Assembly (NCBI GenBank): GCA_038259365.1
Contig: JBBSOW010000035.1
Span: forward strand, 1-28,953
Direction of reading: 5' to 3'
Source: JBBSOW01 sp038259365
Lineage (GTDB): Bacteria > Actinomycetota > Actinomycetes > Propionibacteriales > Propionibacteriaceae
DNA length: 28,953 nucleotides
Each line of letters begins with the position of its first letter. The stretch's first letter is position 1. The notes below the pieces were generated by a model. The model saw only the letters and a list, made by a program, of their open reading frames with translations. It was not told the origin of the DNA and did no database searches. Position numbers and translations under genes: made by a program. Below, in pieces: positions 15,357 to 22,657 of the stretch.

Positions 15357-16273
15357 TACTTGTTCCCCTTGTCATTGGCGGTGTCGTTACCGCGCCCGGA
15401 AAGCTGCGCGACCTGGATCATGAGTGCTGAGTGGTCGAGATCGCCGTATCCCTGCTGACGCAGGGAGCCCATGAGCTGCGCGGTGAGCGCGCCGAGCGGG
15501 ATGGCCACGCCGGCCTCGCGGGCCGCGGCGGTGACGATGCCCATGTCCTTGTGGTGCAGGTCGACGCGGAAGCCGGGCTTGAACTCACCGGCCACCATGT
15601 TGGCGGCCTTGTTGTCCAGGATGCGGTTTCCGGCCAGGCCACCGGCGAGGACCTTGATGGCGGCGTCGGTGTCGACGCCGTAGGCCTCGAGGAACACCAG
15701 GGACTCTGCCACCAGTTGGATGGTGCCGGCTACGATGAGCTGGTTAGCGGCCTTGACGGTCTGCCCGGCACCGGAGGGCCCCACGTGGACGATGGTCTTT
15801 CCGACCGCCTCCAGCACCGGCATGGCCTCGTCGAAGGCGTCCTTCTCGCCGCCGATCATGATGGACAGCGCGCCGTTGATCGCGCCAGCCTCGCCGCCGG
15901 AGACGGGAGCGTCCAAGGGGCGCAGGCCCGCCTTGGCGGCAACCTCGGCGACGGCCTTGGCGACGTCGGGGCGGATGGTGGAAGCATCGATCCAGATGGC
16001 GCCGGACTTGGCGTTGGCGGCGAGGCCGTCCTCGCCGTTGACCAGTCCCTCGACGTCGGGGGAATCGGGCACCATGGTGATGATGACGTCGGCTTCTCTG
16101 ACGGCCTCCGCCACCGAGCCGGCGCCCTGCCCGCCGTCTTTCACCAATTGATCAATCTTGCCTTGGCTGCGGTTGTAGCCGATCACGTTGAAGCCGGCCT
16201 TGACCAGGTTCTTCGCCATGGGCCCGCCCATGATTCCCAGGCCGATGACAGCAACTGTGGTGTTCTCGGACAT
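15356..16273 (-). CDS. glxR: 2-hydroxy-3-oxopropionate (tartronate semialdehyde) reductase
   Basis: Reduces tartronate semialdehyde to D-glycerate with NAD(P)H. The 305-residue beta-hydroxyacid dehydrogenase has the N-terminal Rossmann motif VIGLGIMGGPMAKNLVKAG, the substrate loop LDAPVSGGEAGA, the catalytic lysine in GPSGAGQTVKAANQ and the FRVDLHHKDMGI helix at the dimer interface. A strong ribosome binding site (GAGGAG) precedes the ATG. The coupling to gcl fits substrate handover. A hydroxyisobutyrate dehydrogenase-like enzyme is the sequence alternative, but the operon decides in favour of GlxR. Confidence 0.95.
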   Translation of the reverse strand: MSENTTVAVIGLGIMGGPMAKNLVKAGFNVIGYNRSQGKIDQLVKDGGQGAGSVAEAVREADVIITMVPDSPDVEGLVNGEDGLAANAKSGAIWIDASTIRPDVAKAVAEVAAKAGLRPLDAPVSGGEAGAINGALSIMIGGEKDAFDEAMPVLEAVGKTIVHVGPSGAGQTVKAANQLIVAGTIQLVAESLVFLEAYGVDTDAAIKVLAGGLAGNRILDNKAANMVAGEFKPGFRVDLHHKDMGIVTAAAREAGVAIPLGALTAQLMGSLRQQGYGDLDHSALMIQVAQLSGRGNDTANDKGNK

Positions 16274-16303
16274 CTATTTTCTCCTCGTGGAACTTGTTGG
16301 GGT

Positions 16304-16318
16304 GAGCGCGAAGCGCTC
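16304..16318 (-). other. Intercistronic hairpin between hyi and glxR
   Basis: GAGCGC and GCGCTC form a perfect 6-bp stem with a 3-nt loop inside the 64-nt gap between the two genes. It may protect or process the mRNA so that hyi and glxR-gcl are expressed at different levels. There is no T-tract, so full termination is unlikely. Confidence 0.45.
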
Positions 16319-16337
16319 GATGGATGATCTGTTTTGT

Positions 16338-17132
16338 TTAGTTGGAGCCGCGCTGATCGGCCGGCAGCCAGGCGAACGGGTCCTCGGCGCTGGTCTTGTA
16401 CTCCAGGCCGATCCAGCCGTTGTAGCCGCCGGCCTCGGCGGCGCTGATCCACTCTGCCAGCGGGAGCTCTCCGGTGCCCGGTTCGCCGCGGCCGGGGTTG
16501 TCCGCAATCTGGACGTGGCCGAATTCGCTGGCGTGCTCGGAAATGACGCTCGCGACGTCGTCGCCGTTGACGCTCATGTGGTAAAAGTCGGCCAGCAGCC
16601 GCACGTTGTCGACGTCCAGCTTGGCGATCACGTCCAGCGCATCCTGGGCGGTCTTGATGGGGTAGCCCTCGGCGCCGGACACGGGCTCGAGGAGGACGGT
16701 TCCACCGATTTCGGCCACGGCACGGCCGGCAGCGTTGAGGTTCGTGAGCGCCACCTCGGCCTGATCTGCGGCGACGAGGCCCTCCTCGGCCAGACCGTAG
16801 AGGGCGTTGAACGCCTTGCAGTTCAGTCGCTTGCCGACCTCGACGACGACCTCGATGTTGTCGGTGAACTCTTTGGTGCGAGCGGACGAGCTGACGAGGC
16901 CGCGCTCCCCGGCGGGCATATCGCCCGCGAAGAAGTTCAGCCCGCTGAGTTGCACGCCGGCGCCTTCGACGGCGTTCACGAAGGCGTCGACCTCGTCCGA
17001 GGACGGCACCGCCTGGGAAAACGGCCACCAGAACTCCACCGCCTCGAATCCCGCCTTGGCGGCGGCCGCCGGGCGTTCGTTGAGCGGGAGATCGGTGAGC
17101 AGGATCGAGCAGTTGACTGTGTACTTCGACAT
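16338..17132 (-). CDS. hyi: Hydroxypyruvate isomerase
   Basis: Interconverts hydroxypyruvate and tartronate semialdehyde, linking it to GlxR. The 264-residue TIM-barrel protein of the xylose isomerase-like family starts KYTVNCSILLTDLPLNERPAAAAKAGFEAVEFWWPF. It then shows NFFAGDMPAGERGL, LLEPVSGAEGYPI, RLLADFYHMSVNGDDV, HVQIADNPGRGEPGTGEL and GLEYKTS. The acidic and histidine residues of the last segments form the metal site. It is first in the leftward operon. The ATG has GAGG 5 nt upstream and follows a leader of unknown length. It is divergent from the IclR-type regulator. Confidence 0.94.
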   Translation of the reverse strand: MSKYTVNCSILLTDLPLNERPAAAAKAGFEAVEFWWPFSQAVPSSDEVDAFVNAVEGAGVQLSGLNFFAGDMPAGERGLVSSSARTKEFTDNIEVVVEVGKRLNCKAFNALYGLAEEGLVAADQAEVALTNLNAAGRAVAEIGGTVLLEPVSGAEGYPIKTAQDALDVIAKLDVDNVRLLADFYHMSVNGDDVASVISEHASEFGHVQIADNPGRGEPGTGELPLAEWISAAEAGGYNGWIGLEYKTSAEDPFAWLPADQRGSN

Positions 17133-17202
17133 CGGGCCTCTTTCTGCATTTGTCGTTCCGAGTGCGAGAACGTGGGGTTGTCCCGCCTTGGTTTCTCAAC
17201 TG

Positions 17203-17219
17203 ATTCCACGATGTGGAAT
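17203..17219. promoter_or_regulatory. Candidate IclR-family operator (17-bp palindrome)
   Basis: ATTCCAC-GAT-GTGGAAT is a perfect 7-bp inverted repeat with a 3-bp centre in the hyi/iclR divergent gap. A short palindrome of the TTCCA-N-TGGAA kind is typical of IclR-family sites, so the neighbouring regulator is the obvious candidate to bind it. Confidence 0.65.
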
Positions 17220-17245
17220 AGTATTGTTGCTATGTGGAAATACTA
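17211..17245. promoter_or_regulatory. Two 21-bp-spaced ATGTGGAA repeats
   Basis: ATGTGGAATAGTA (17211-17223) recurs as ATGTGGAAATACTA (17232-17245), 21 bp on, exactly two helical turns. The first copy is the right half of the 17-bp palindrome. A weaker TGGTGGAA half-site lies at 17306-17313 next to the iclR start. The arrangement suggests cooperative occupancy by dimers. Confidence 0.55.
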
Positions 17246-17291
17246 GGTTACCGGCCGTGGCGGAGTCAACCCTCGAGAACCGCATGGCGGT

Positions 17292-17306
17292 ATACAACTT
17301 CTGTAT
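17292..17306 (+). promoter_or_regulatory. ATACA-N5-TGTAT palindrome overlapping the iclR -10
   Basis: A 5-bp inverted repeat that overlaps TATGGT (17304-17309), a TANNNT -10 placed 6 nt before the iclR ATG at 17316. A CCGC-ATG-GCGG palindrome lies just upstream at 17280-17290. A protein bound here would block iclR transcription, so autoregulation is inferred. Confidence 0.4.
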
Positions 17307-17315
17307 GGTGGAAGT

Positions 17316-18128
17316 ATGGCAGCTGACCCAGACCGCGCGGCAACGATCCCCGACGCCTCCACCCCTGACGTCTCGAGCCAGCGCAGCGGGACGGTCCAGT
17401 CCGTGGCCCGCGTGTTCGATCTCCTCGAGACCATTGCCGACGCCGACGGAGACATCTCGCTCAGCGACCTCGCCGCGAGATCCGCGCTTCCCGTGCCCAC
17501 CATCCATCGCCTCCTGCGCACGCTCGTCGGGGTTGGCTACGTGCGCCAGCTTCCGTCTAGACGATACGCCCTGGGGGCGCGCCTGATTCGACTGGGCGAG
17601 AGCGCCTCGGGACAACTCGGGGCAGTGGCCCAGCCGGTCCTGGTGCGATTGGTGGAGGAGTTGGGAGAAACGGCCAACATGGCCATGCAAGACGGGGACT
17701 ACATCGTCTACGTCGCCCAGAGCCCCTCCCCTCACTCCATGCGGATGTTCACCGAGGTGGGCCGGCGAGCCCATATGCACGCCACCGGCGTCGGCAAGGC
17801 CATCTTGTCGATGCTCAGCGACGAGGCAGCGCGCGGAATCGTCGATCGGGCGGGCATGCCAGTGCCCACCCAGAAGAGTCACGGTGACATTGGCGCGCTG
17901 CTCACCGATCTGGCCCGCATTCGACAGTGCGGGTACGCCTTCGACGACGAGGAGCAGGAGTTGGGGGTGCGGTGTTACGCCGTCTCGATCCCGAACACCC
18001 CGACCCCGATGGCGGTTTCGGTATCGGGGCCGCTGGCTCGCGTCGACCAAGACTTCGCCGATCGCGCCATTCCCGTCCTGAAGGCGGCCGCCCAGGACAT
18101 CTCGGGCCGCATCAACGCCGCCCACTGA
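17316..18128 (+). CDS. IclR-family transcriptional regulator
   Basis: A 270-residue regulator with an N-terminal winged helix-turn-helix at about residues 26-85 (VQSVARVFDLLETIADADGD, then LSDLAARSALPVPTIHRLLRTL). The C-terminal effector domain shows MAMQDGDYIVYVAQ, RRAHMHATGVGKAILS, GYAFDDEEQELGVRCYAV and PMAVSVSGP. Homologues in allantoin clusters, such as AllR, sense glyoxylate or allantoin metabolites. That role is inferred here from its position between the two arms of the locus. The start is leaderless-like, with TATGGT 6 nt upstream. It probably controls both hyi and itself through the palindromes before it. Confidence 0.93.
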   Translation: MAADPDRAATIPDASTPDVSSQRSGTVQSVARVFDLLETIADADGDISLSDLAARSALPVPTIHRLLRTLVGVGYVRQLPSRRYALGARLIRLGESASGQLGAVAQPVLVRLVEELGETANMAMQDGDYIVYVAQSPSPHSMRMFTEVGRRAHMHATGVGKAILSMLSDEAARGIVDRAGMPVPTQKSHGDIGALLTDLARIRQCGYAFDDEEQELGVRCYAVSIPNTPTPMAVSVSGPLARVDQDFADRAIPVLKAAAQDISGRINAAH

Positions 18129-18153
18129 GGTCCGCGCGTCGACGACAACGAGG

Positions 18154-18182
18154 TTGCTTTTCCGCTCACCGGATAGTAATAT
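18154..18182 (+). promoter_or_regulatory. Sigma-70-type promoter of malic enzyme operon
   Basis: TTGCTT (18154-18159), a 17-bp spacer and TAATAT (18177-18182) form the best-matching -35/-10 pair I found in the window. The -10 overlaps a GGATA-GTAA-TATCC inverted repeat (18171-18184), a possible operator. Transcription from here would leave a leader of roughly 135 nt before the malic enzyme ATG. Confidence 0.65.
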
Positions 18183-18186
18183 CCAT

Positions 18187-18336
18187 ATGGCGGAGTTTGG
18201 CTGTCTGAGCATCGCAGACGGTCGGCCCGGACAGCACACCCCGCCTGCCGACCCCAAGAACGCGGTTGGTAGACAGAACGTGGCAGACGCACGGCTCGTA
18301 ACAGCCTTCATACAAGGGAGTAGCAATGGCAGGTAG
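18187..18336 (+). other. Folded leader with possible upstream ORF before malic enzyme
   Basis: The leader contains two adjacent stems, GTCTG/CAGAC (18203-18219) and GGTCGGC/GCCGACC (18220-18253). Its 5' strand GGCTGTCTG can pair instead with AGACAG (18271-18276) or ACAGCC (18301-18306), just before the ribosome binding site. An open frame of 49 codons from ATG 18187 to a stop at 18336 overlaps the malic enzyme start in another frame, but it has no ribosome binding site of its own. A cis-acting regulatory RNA is possible. I do not recognise a known class. Confidence 0.35.
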
Positions 18337-19714
18337 CCCCAGCCCCGGAAACTCGATCACCCTCCGCGTGAAAGCGCCCTCAGGGTTCAACTCCACCTCG
18401 GAACTGGCCTCGGCGGCCGCCTCGGCCGGCGCGGCCGTCACCGCTCTGGACATCGTGGAATCCAGCCACGACTCCATCGTGGTGGATATCTCGTGCAACG
18501 CCATCGACGACGAGCACACCGGCAGTATCTCCGACGCCCTCAACGCGCTCGACGGTGTCGAGGTCCGCAAGGTCAGCGATCGCACCTTCTTGATGCACCT
18601 TGGCGGCAAGCTGTCGGTGGAGCCCTCGGTACCGCTGCGCAACCGCGACGACCTCTCGCGGGCTTACACCCCGGGGGTGGCGCGGGTCTGCATGGCCATC
18701 GCCAGGAATAAGGACGACGCCCGCCGCCTGACCATCAAGCGCAACACCGTCGCCGTGGTGACCGACGGTACCGCCGTGTTGGGGCTCGGCGACATCGGCC
18801 CCGAGGCGGCCCTGCCCGTCATGGAGGGCAAGGCCGCCCTGTTCAAGAAGTTTGCGGGCGTCGACGCCTGGCCGGTCTGCCTCGACACCAAAGACACCGA
18901 AGAGATCATCATGATCGTCAAGGCGCTCGCACCGGTCTACGCCGGGGTGAATCTCGAAGACATCGCGGCCCCCCGCTGTTTCGAGATCGAGCGGCGCCTG
19001 CGCGAAGAGCTCGACATCCCCGTCTTCCACGACGATCAGCACGGCACCGCCATCGTGGTGCTGGCCGCCCTCATCAACGCGCTGCGGGTGGTGGAAAAGA
19101 AGATCGAGGACGCCAAGATCGTCGTGTCCGGCGTCGGCGCCGCCGGCTCGGCCATCATCCAGCTCCTGCAGGCCCAAGGCGCTCAGCACATCATTGGCTG
19201 CGCCCGTAAGGGTGCCATCCATTCCGGCGAGACCTACGAGGACCCGCATCGCCAGTGGATCGCCGACAACACCAACCAGGAAGGCTTCACCGGAAGCCTG
19301 CACGAGGCGCTGGTCGGTGCGGACGTCTTCATCGGCGTCTCCGGGCCCAACATCTTGGGCGCCGAGCAGGTCGCCGCCATGAACGACGGAGCGGTCGTCT
19401 TGGCGCTGGCCAATCCGGACCCCGAGATCCACCCCGCCGAGGCCGCCAAGCACGCCGCCGTCGTGGCGACGGGACGCTCGGACTTTCCCAACCAGATCAA
19501 CAACGTGCTGGCCTTCCCCGGCCTGTTCCGTGGCCTGCTCGACGCCCACGCCAGCGAGATCACCACCGAGTTGCTCACTGCCGCGGCCCAGGCCATCGCC
19601 GATTGCGTCAAGGCCGAGGAGCTGAACGCCAGCTACATCGTGCCCAGCGTCTTCGATCCCGCCGTGGCGCCCGCCGTCGCGGCCGCCGTGGCCGCCAACG
19701 TGCCCGCCAACTGA
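18326..19714 (+). CDS. NAD(P)-dependent malic enzyme
   Basis: Decarboxylates malate to pyruvate and CO2 while reducing NAD(P)+. The 462-residue protein has an N-terminal ACT-like domain (about 1-85: ITLRVKAPSGFNSTSEL, then TFLMHLGGKLSV) fused to the malic enzyme core. Core motifs are LSRAYTPGVARVC, VVTDGTAVLGLGDIGP, PVMEGKAALFKKFAGVDAWP, VNLEDIAAPRCFEIE, IPVFHDDQHGTAIV (metal-binding Asp pair), the nucleotide loop VVSGVGAAGSAI and ALANPDPEI. AAGGGAG 5 nt upstream supports the ATG. It heads the rightward operon and lies 33 nt before malate synthase, so together they convert glyoxylate plus acetyl-CoA to pyruvate. There is no phosphotransacetylase domain. NAD versus NADP preference cannot be read with certainty. 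Confidence 0.95.
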   Translation: MAGSPSPGNSITLRVKAPSGFNSTSELASAAASAGAAVTALDIVESSHDSIVVDISCNAIDDEHTGSISDALNALDGVEVRKVSDRTFLMHLGGKLSVEPSVPLRNRDDLSRAYTPGVARVCMAIARNKDDARRLTIKRNTVAVVTDGTAVLGLGDIGPEAALPVMEGKAALFKKFAGVDAWPVCLDTKDTEEIIMIVKALAPVYAGVNLEDIAAPRCFEIERRLREELDIPVFHDDQHGTAIVVLAALINALRVVEKKIEDAKIVVSGVGAAGSAIIQLLQAQGAQHIIGCARKGAIHSGETYEDPHRQWIADNTNQEGFTGSLHEALVGADVFIGVSGPNILGAEQVAAMNDGAVVLALANPDPEIHPAEAAKHAAVVATGRSDFPNQINNVLAFPGLFRGLLDAHASEITTELLTAAAQAIADCVKAEELNASYIVPSVFDPAVAPAVAAAVAANVPAN

Positions 19715-19747
19715 CTCGCCCCCGCTCCCACAGATAAGGATCCGGCT

Positions 19748-21346
19748 ATGACCATTGAGGTAACCGATCGTTCCCCCGTCGCCCGCGGCGAGGAGATCTT
19801 GACCGACGAGGCCCTGGCGTTCGTCGAAAAGCTCCACCAGAACTTTGCCGCCCGCCGCGCCGAGCTCGTGCAGGCTCGCGAGCCCCGTCGCGAGAAGGCC
19901 TCGGCCGAGGGCAAGCTCGACTTCTTGCCCGAGACCAAGGAAATCCGCGAATCCGCATGGCAGGTCGCCGAGGCACCGGCGGCCCTGCGGGATCGTCGCG
20001 TGGAGATGACCGGTCCCGCGACGCCGGCCAAGATGGCCATCAACGCGCTCAACTCCGGCGCCAAGGTCTGGCTGGCCGATCTCGAAGACGCCAGCACCCC
20101 GACCTGGCCGAACGTCATCGACGCTTTGCTCAACCTGCGCGACGCGGCCGCCGGTGAGCTCTCCTACACCGACGACAAGTCGGGCAAGGAGTACGCGTTG
20201 CGCACCGACGCCCCCCTGGCCGTCGTCGTCGCCCGTCCGCGCGGCTGGCACATGGACGAGGAGCACGTCACCGTCGACGGCAGGACCGCCGTCGGGGCGC
20301 TGGTGGATTTCGGTCTGCACTTCTTCCACACGGCCAAGCAGCTGTTGGAAAATGGCCACGGACCCTACTACTACCTGCCCAAGATGGAGCACCACCTTGA
20401 GGCCCGGTTGTGGAACGAGGTCTTCACATTCGCCGAGTCCGAGCTCGGCATCGAGCACGGCACCATCCGTGCGACCGTACTGATCGAGACCATTCCGGCC
20501 GCCTTCCAGATGGATGAGATCCTCTACGAGCTGCGCGAGCACGCGTCGGGGCTCAACGCCGGCCGCTGGGATTACCTGTTCAGCATCATCAAGTTCTTCC
20601 GCGACGCCGGGCAGAAGTTCGTCCTCGTCGACCGCGGTGACATCACGATGACCGCGCCCTTCATGCGCGCCTACACCGAGCTCTTGGTGCAGACCTGCCA
20701 CAAGCGCGGCGCGTTCGCGATGGGCGGCATGGCCGCGTTCATCCCCAGCCGCAAGGATCCTGAGATCAACGAGGCCGCGCTCGGGAAGATCCGGGCCGAC
20801 AAGGCCCGCGAGGCCAAGGACGGCTTCGACGGCTCCTGGGTGGCCCACCCCGATCTCGTCCCGGTGTGTAAAGAGGTCTTCGACGGCGTCCTCGACGGCA
20901 AGGCCAACCAGGTGGATCGCCAGCGCGACGACGTGCATGTCACCGCCGACCAACTCCTCGACGTCTCCTCGGCCGAGGGCAGCAACACCGAGGAGGGGAT
21001 GCGCAACAACCTCTACGTGGGCACCGCCTACGTCGCGGTGTGGACCTCGGGCAATGGGGCGGTGGCCATCCACAACCTGATGGAGGATGCCGCCACGGCG
21101 GAGATCTCCCGCTCCCAGGTCTGGCAGCTCATCCACAACAAGGTGAAGCTCTCCGACACGGGCAACGTCGCCACCGACGAGTTGGCCGACCGCCTGCTGG
21201 ACGAGGAATGCGAGAAGCTGCGCGGCGAGGTGGGCGAGGAGGCCTACGAGCGCTACTACGTGCCGGCCAAGAAGCTGATGTCGCAGATGTGCACCGGCGA
21301 GTTCGTCGACTTCCTCACCACCCCCGCCTACGACCTGGTGAAGTGA
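19748..21346 (+). CDS. aceB: Malate synthase A
   Basis: Condenses glyoxylate with acetyl-CoA to malate and CoA. The 532-residue length fits isoform A (about 530; the G form is about 720). Motifs are MTGPATPAKMAINALNSGAK, VWLADLEDASTPTW, VVARPRGWHMDEEH (catalytic Arg), YYYLPKMEHHLEARLWNEVF, IRATVLIETIPAAFQMDEIL, LNAGRWDYLFSIIK, FAMGGMAAFIPSRKD, GSWVAHPDLVPV and the C-terminal EDAATAEISRSQVW with the catalytic acid. AAGGA 7 nt upstream supports the ATG. No isocitrate lyase is present, so its glyoxylate probably comes from ureidoglycolate and not from the glyoxylate shunt. Its stop overlaps the next start (TGATG). Confidence 0.97.
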   Translation: MTIEVTDRSPVARGEEILTDEALAFVEKLHQNFAARRAELVQAREPRREKASAEGKLDFLPETKEIRESAWQVAEAPAALRDRRVEMTGPATPAKMAINALNSGAKVWLADLEDASTPTWPNVIDALLNLRDAAAGELSYTDDKSGKEYALRTDAPLAVVVARPRGWHMDEEHVTVDGRTAVGALVDFGLHFFHTAKQLLENGHGPYYYLPKMEHHLEARLWNEVFTFAESELGIEHGTIRATVLIETIPAAFQMDEILYELREHASGLNAGRWDYLFSIIKFFRDAGQKFVLVDRGDITMTAPFMRAYTELLVQTCHKRGAFAMGGMAAFIPSRKDPEINEAALGKIRADKAREAKDGFDGSWVAHPDLVPVCKEVFDGVLDGKANQVDRQRDDVHVTADQLLDVSSAEGSNTEEGMRNNLYVGTAYVAVWTSGNGAVAIHNLMEDAATAEISRSQVWQLIHNKVKLSDTGNVATDELADRLLDEECEKLRGEVGEEAYERYYVPAKKLMSQMCTGEFVDFLTTPAYDLVK

Positions 21347-22647
21347 TGACCGAAACCTTGCCCAACCGGACGCTGTCGAGCGAGATCCACGAGGGTCTCG
21401 CCCGGCGGCTCGCCGACACCGACGAATTCCTGGAGCGCGCCTACCCCGGTGAGGACGGCCGCCGCCAGCCCGTCCACACGGTGTACGTGTCCGGCGACGT
21501 CTACACCCCCGAGCTGCCCCGGCAGTGGGGGGAGCGGGCCGTCGCCGCCGCGGAGGCCCACGGCGGCCTCGAGCAGTTGTGCCGCACCGTCGGCCTGTCG
21601 GACGAGCTAGCGGCCGAGGTCGCTCCGCGGGTGGCCACCAAGCTGGAAACCGAGCCGATCGAGGACCTGCGGCTGGACTTCGAGGACGCCTACGGCAACC
21701 GCGGCGACGAGGCCGAGGACGCCGCCGTCGTGGCGTGCGCCAAGGAGCTGGCCAAGGCCCTCGCCGACGGCGTCGCCCCGGCGTTCGTGGGAACGCGTTT
21801 CAAGTGCTTCGAGGCCGCCACCCGCGACCGCGGAATCGCCACCTTCGATCTGTTCTTGACCACGCTCCTGGCAGAAGGCGGGCTACCCGACGGGTTGGTG
21901 TTGACCTTCCCGAAGGTGAGCACGGTGGCCCAGGTCGAGGCCATGGTGGAGCTGGCCGAGCGCTTCGAGGACGCGGCCGGCCTGCAGCCGGGCCGACTGG
22001 GCTTCGAGATCCAGATTGAGACCCCGCAGATCATCCTGGGCGCCGATGGCACCATCGGCGTCGCCCAGGCGCTGCACGCCGGCAAGGGGCGCGTGACGTC
22101 CCTGCACTACGGCACCTACGACTACTCCGCCTCGATGCAGATCGCGGCCGAGTACCAGTCGATGGAGCATCCCGTGGCCGATCAGGCCAAGGCGATCATG
22201 CAGCTGGCCGTCGCCGGCACCGGTGTGCACATGTCCGACGGCTCCACCAACGTCCTTCCGCTGGGCACGCCGGAGCAGCAGACCCTCGCCTGGCAATTGC
22301 ACGCCCGCCTGGTGTTGCGCTCGCTGCGTGGTGGGATCTATCAGGGTTGGGATCTGCATCCGGCTCAACTGCCGACCCGCTACATCGCCAACTACGCGTT
22401 CTACCGTGAAGGCTTTGCCCGCGCCGCGCTGCGTCTGCACAACTACATCACCAAGACCGGTTCGGAGATCCTCGACGAGCCCGCCACCGCCCGAGCGTTG
22501 GCGCGCTACCTCCAGCGCGGCCACGCCTGCGGGGCGCTCGACGACGCCGAAATCACCGAGCGGACCGGTCTGAGTCCCGCCCAGGTGGCGGCGCTCGCCC
22601 GGCCAAAGTCCGATACCGAGAACCCCGCTACCAGTCCCGCGTCCTGA
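21346..22647 (+). CDS. CitE/HpcH-like lyase-fold protein (DUF6986-type)
   Basis: A 433-residue protein with the TIM-barrel signature of the HpcH/HpaI aldolase and citrate lyase beta families, although the overall sequence is divergent. Visible elements are LRLDFEDAYGNRGDEAEDAAV (about 106-126), FVGTRFKCFEA, LTFPKVSTVAQVEAM, LGFEIQIETPQIIL (acidic metal-ligand segment), SLHYGTYDYSASM (Asp ligand segment) and GVHMSDGSTNVLPLG. A C-terminal helical extension follows. Family enzymes do retro-aldol or Claisen cleavage with Mg2+, often releasing glyoxylate or pyruvate. It starts inside the malate synthase stop (ATG at 21346) and is followed 10 nt later by allE. A role in releasing glyoxylate from ureidoglycolate is an inference, not established. 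A malyl-type thioesterase or aldolase is the alternative. Confidence 0.85.
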   Translation: MTETLPNRTLSSEIHEGLARRLADTDEFLERAYPGEDGRRQPVHTVYVSGDVYTPELPRQWGERAVAAAEAHGGLEQLCRTVGLSDELAAEVAPRVATKLETEPIEDLRLDFEDAYGNRGDEAEDAAVVACAKELAKALADGVAPAFVGTRFKCFEAATRDRGIATFDLFLTTLLAEGGLPDGLVLTFPKVSTVAQVEAMVELAERFEDAAGLQPGRLGFEIQIETPQIILGADGTIGVAQALHAGKGRVTSLHYGTYDYSASMQIAAEYQSMEHPVADQAKAIMQLAVAGTGVHMSDGSTNVLPLGTPEQQTLAWQLHARLVLRSLRGGIYQGWDLHPAQLPTRYIANYAFYREGFARAALRLHNYITKTGSEILDEPATARALARYLQRGHACGALDDAEITERTGLSPAQVAALARPKSDTENPATSPAS

Positions 22648-22657
22648 GGAGGGCCAC

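Noticed and set aside
18380..21136. Very long open frame (over 900 codons) on the minus strand opposite malic enzyme and malate synthase
   Set aside because: It is a mirror of GC-rich codons of two certain genes. It has no recognisable motif or ribosome binding site, and its composition is rich in Gly, Val, Asp and His as such shadows are.
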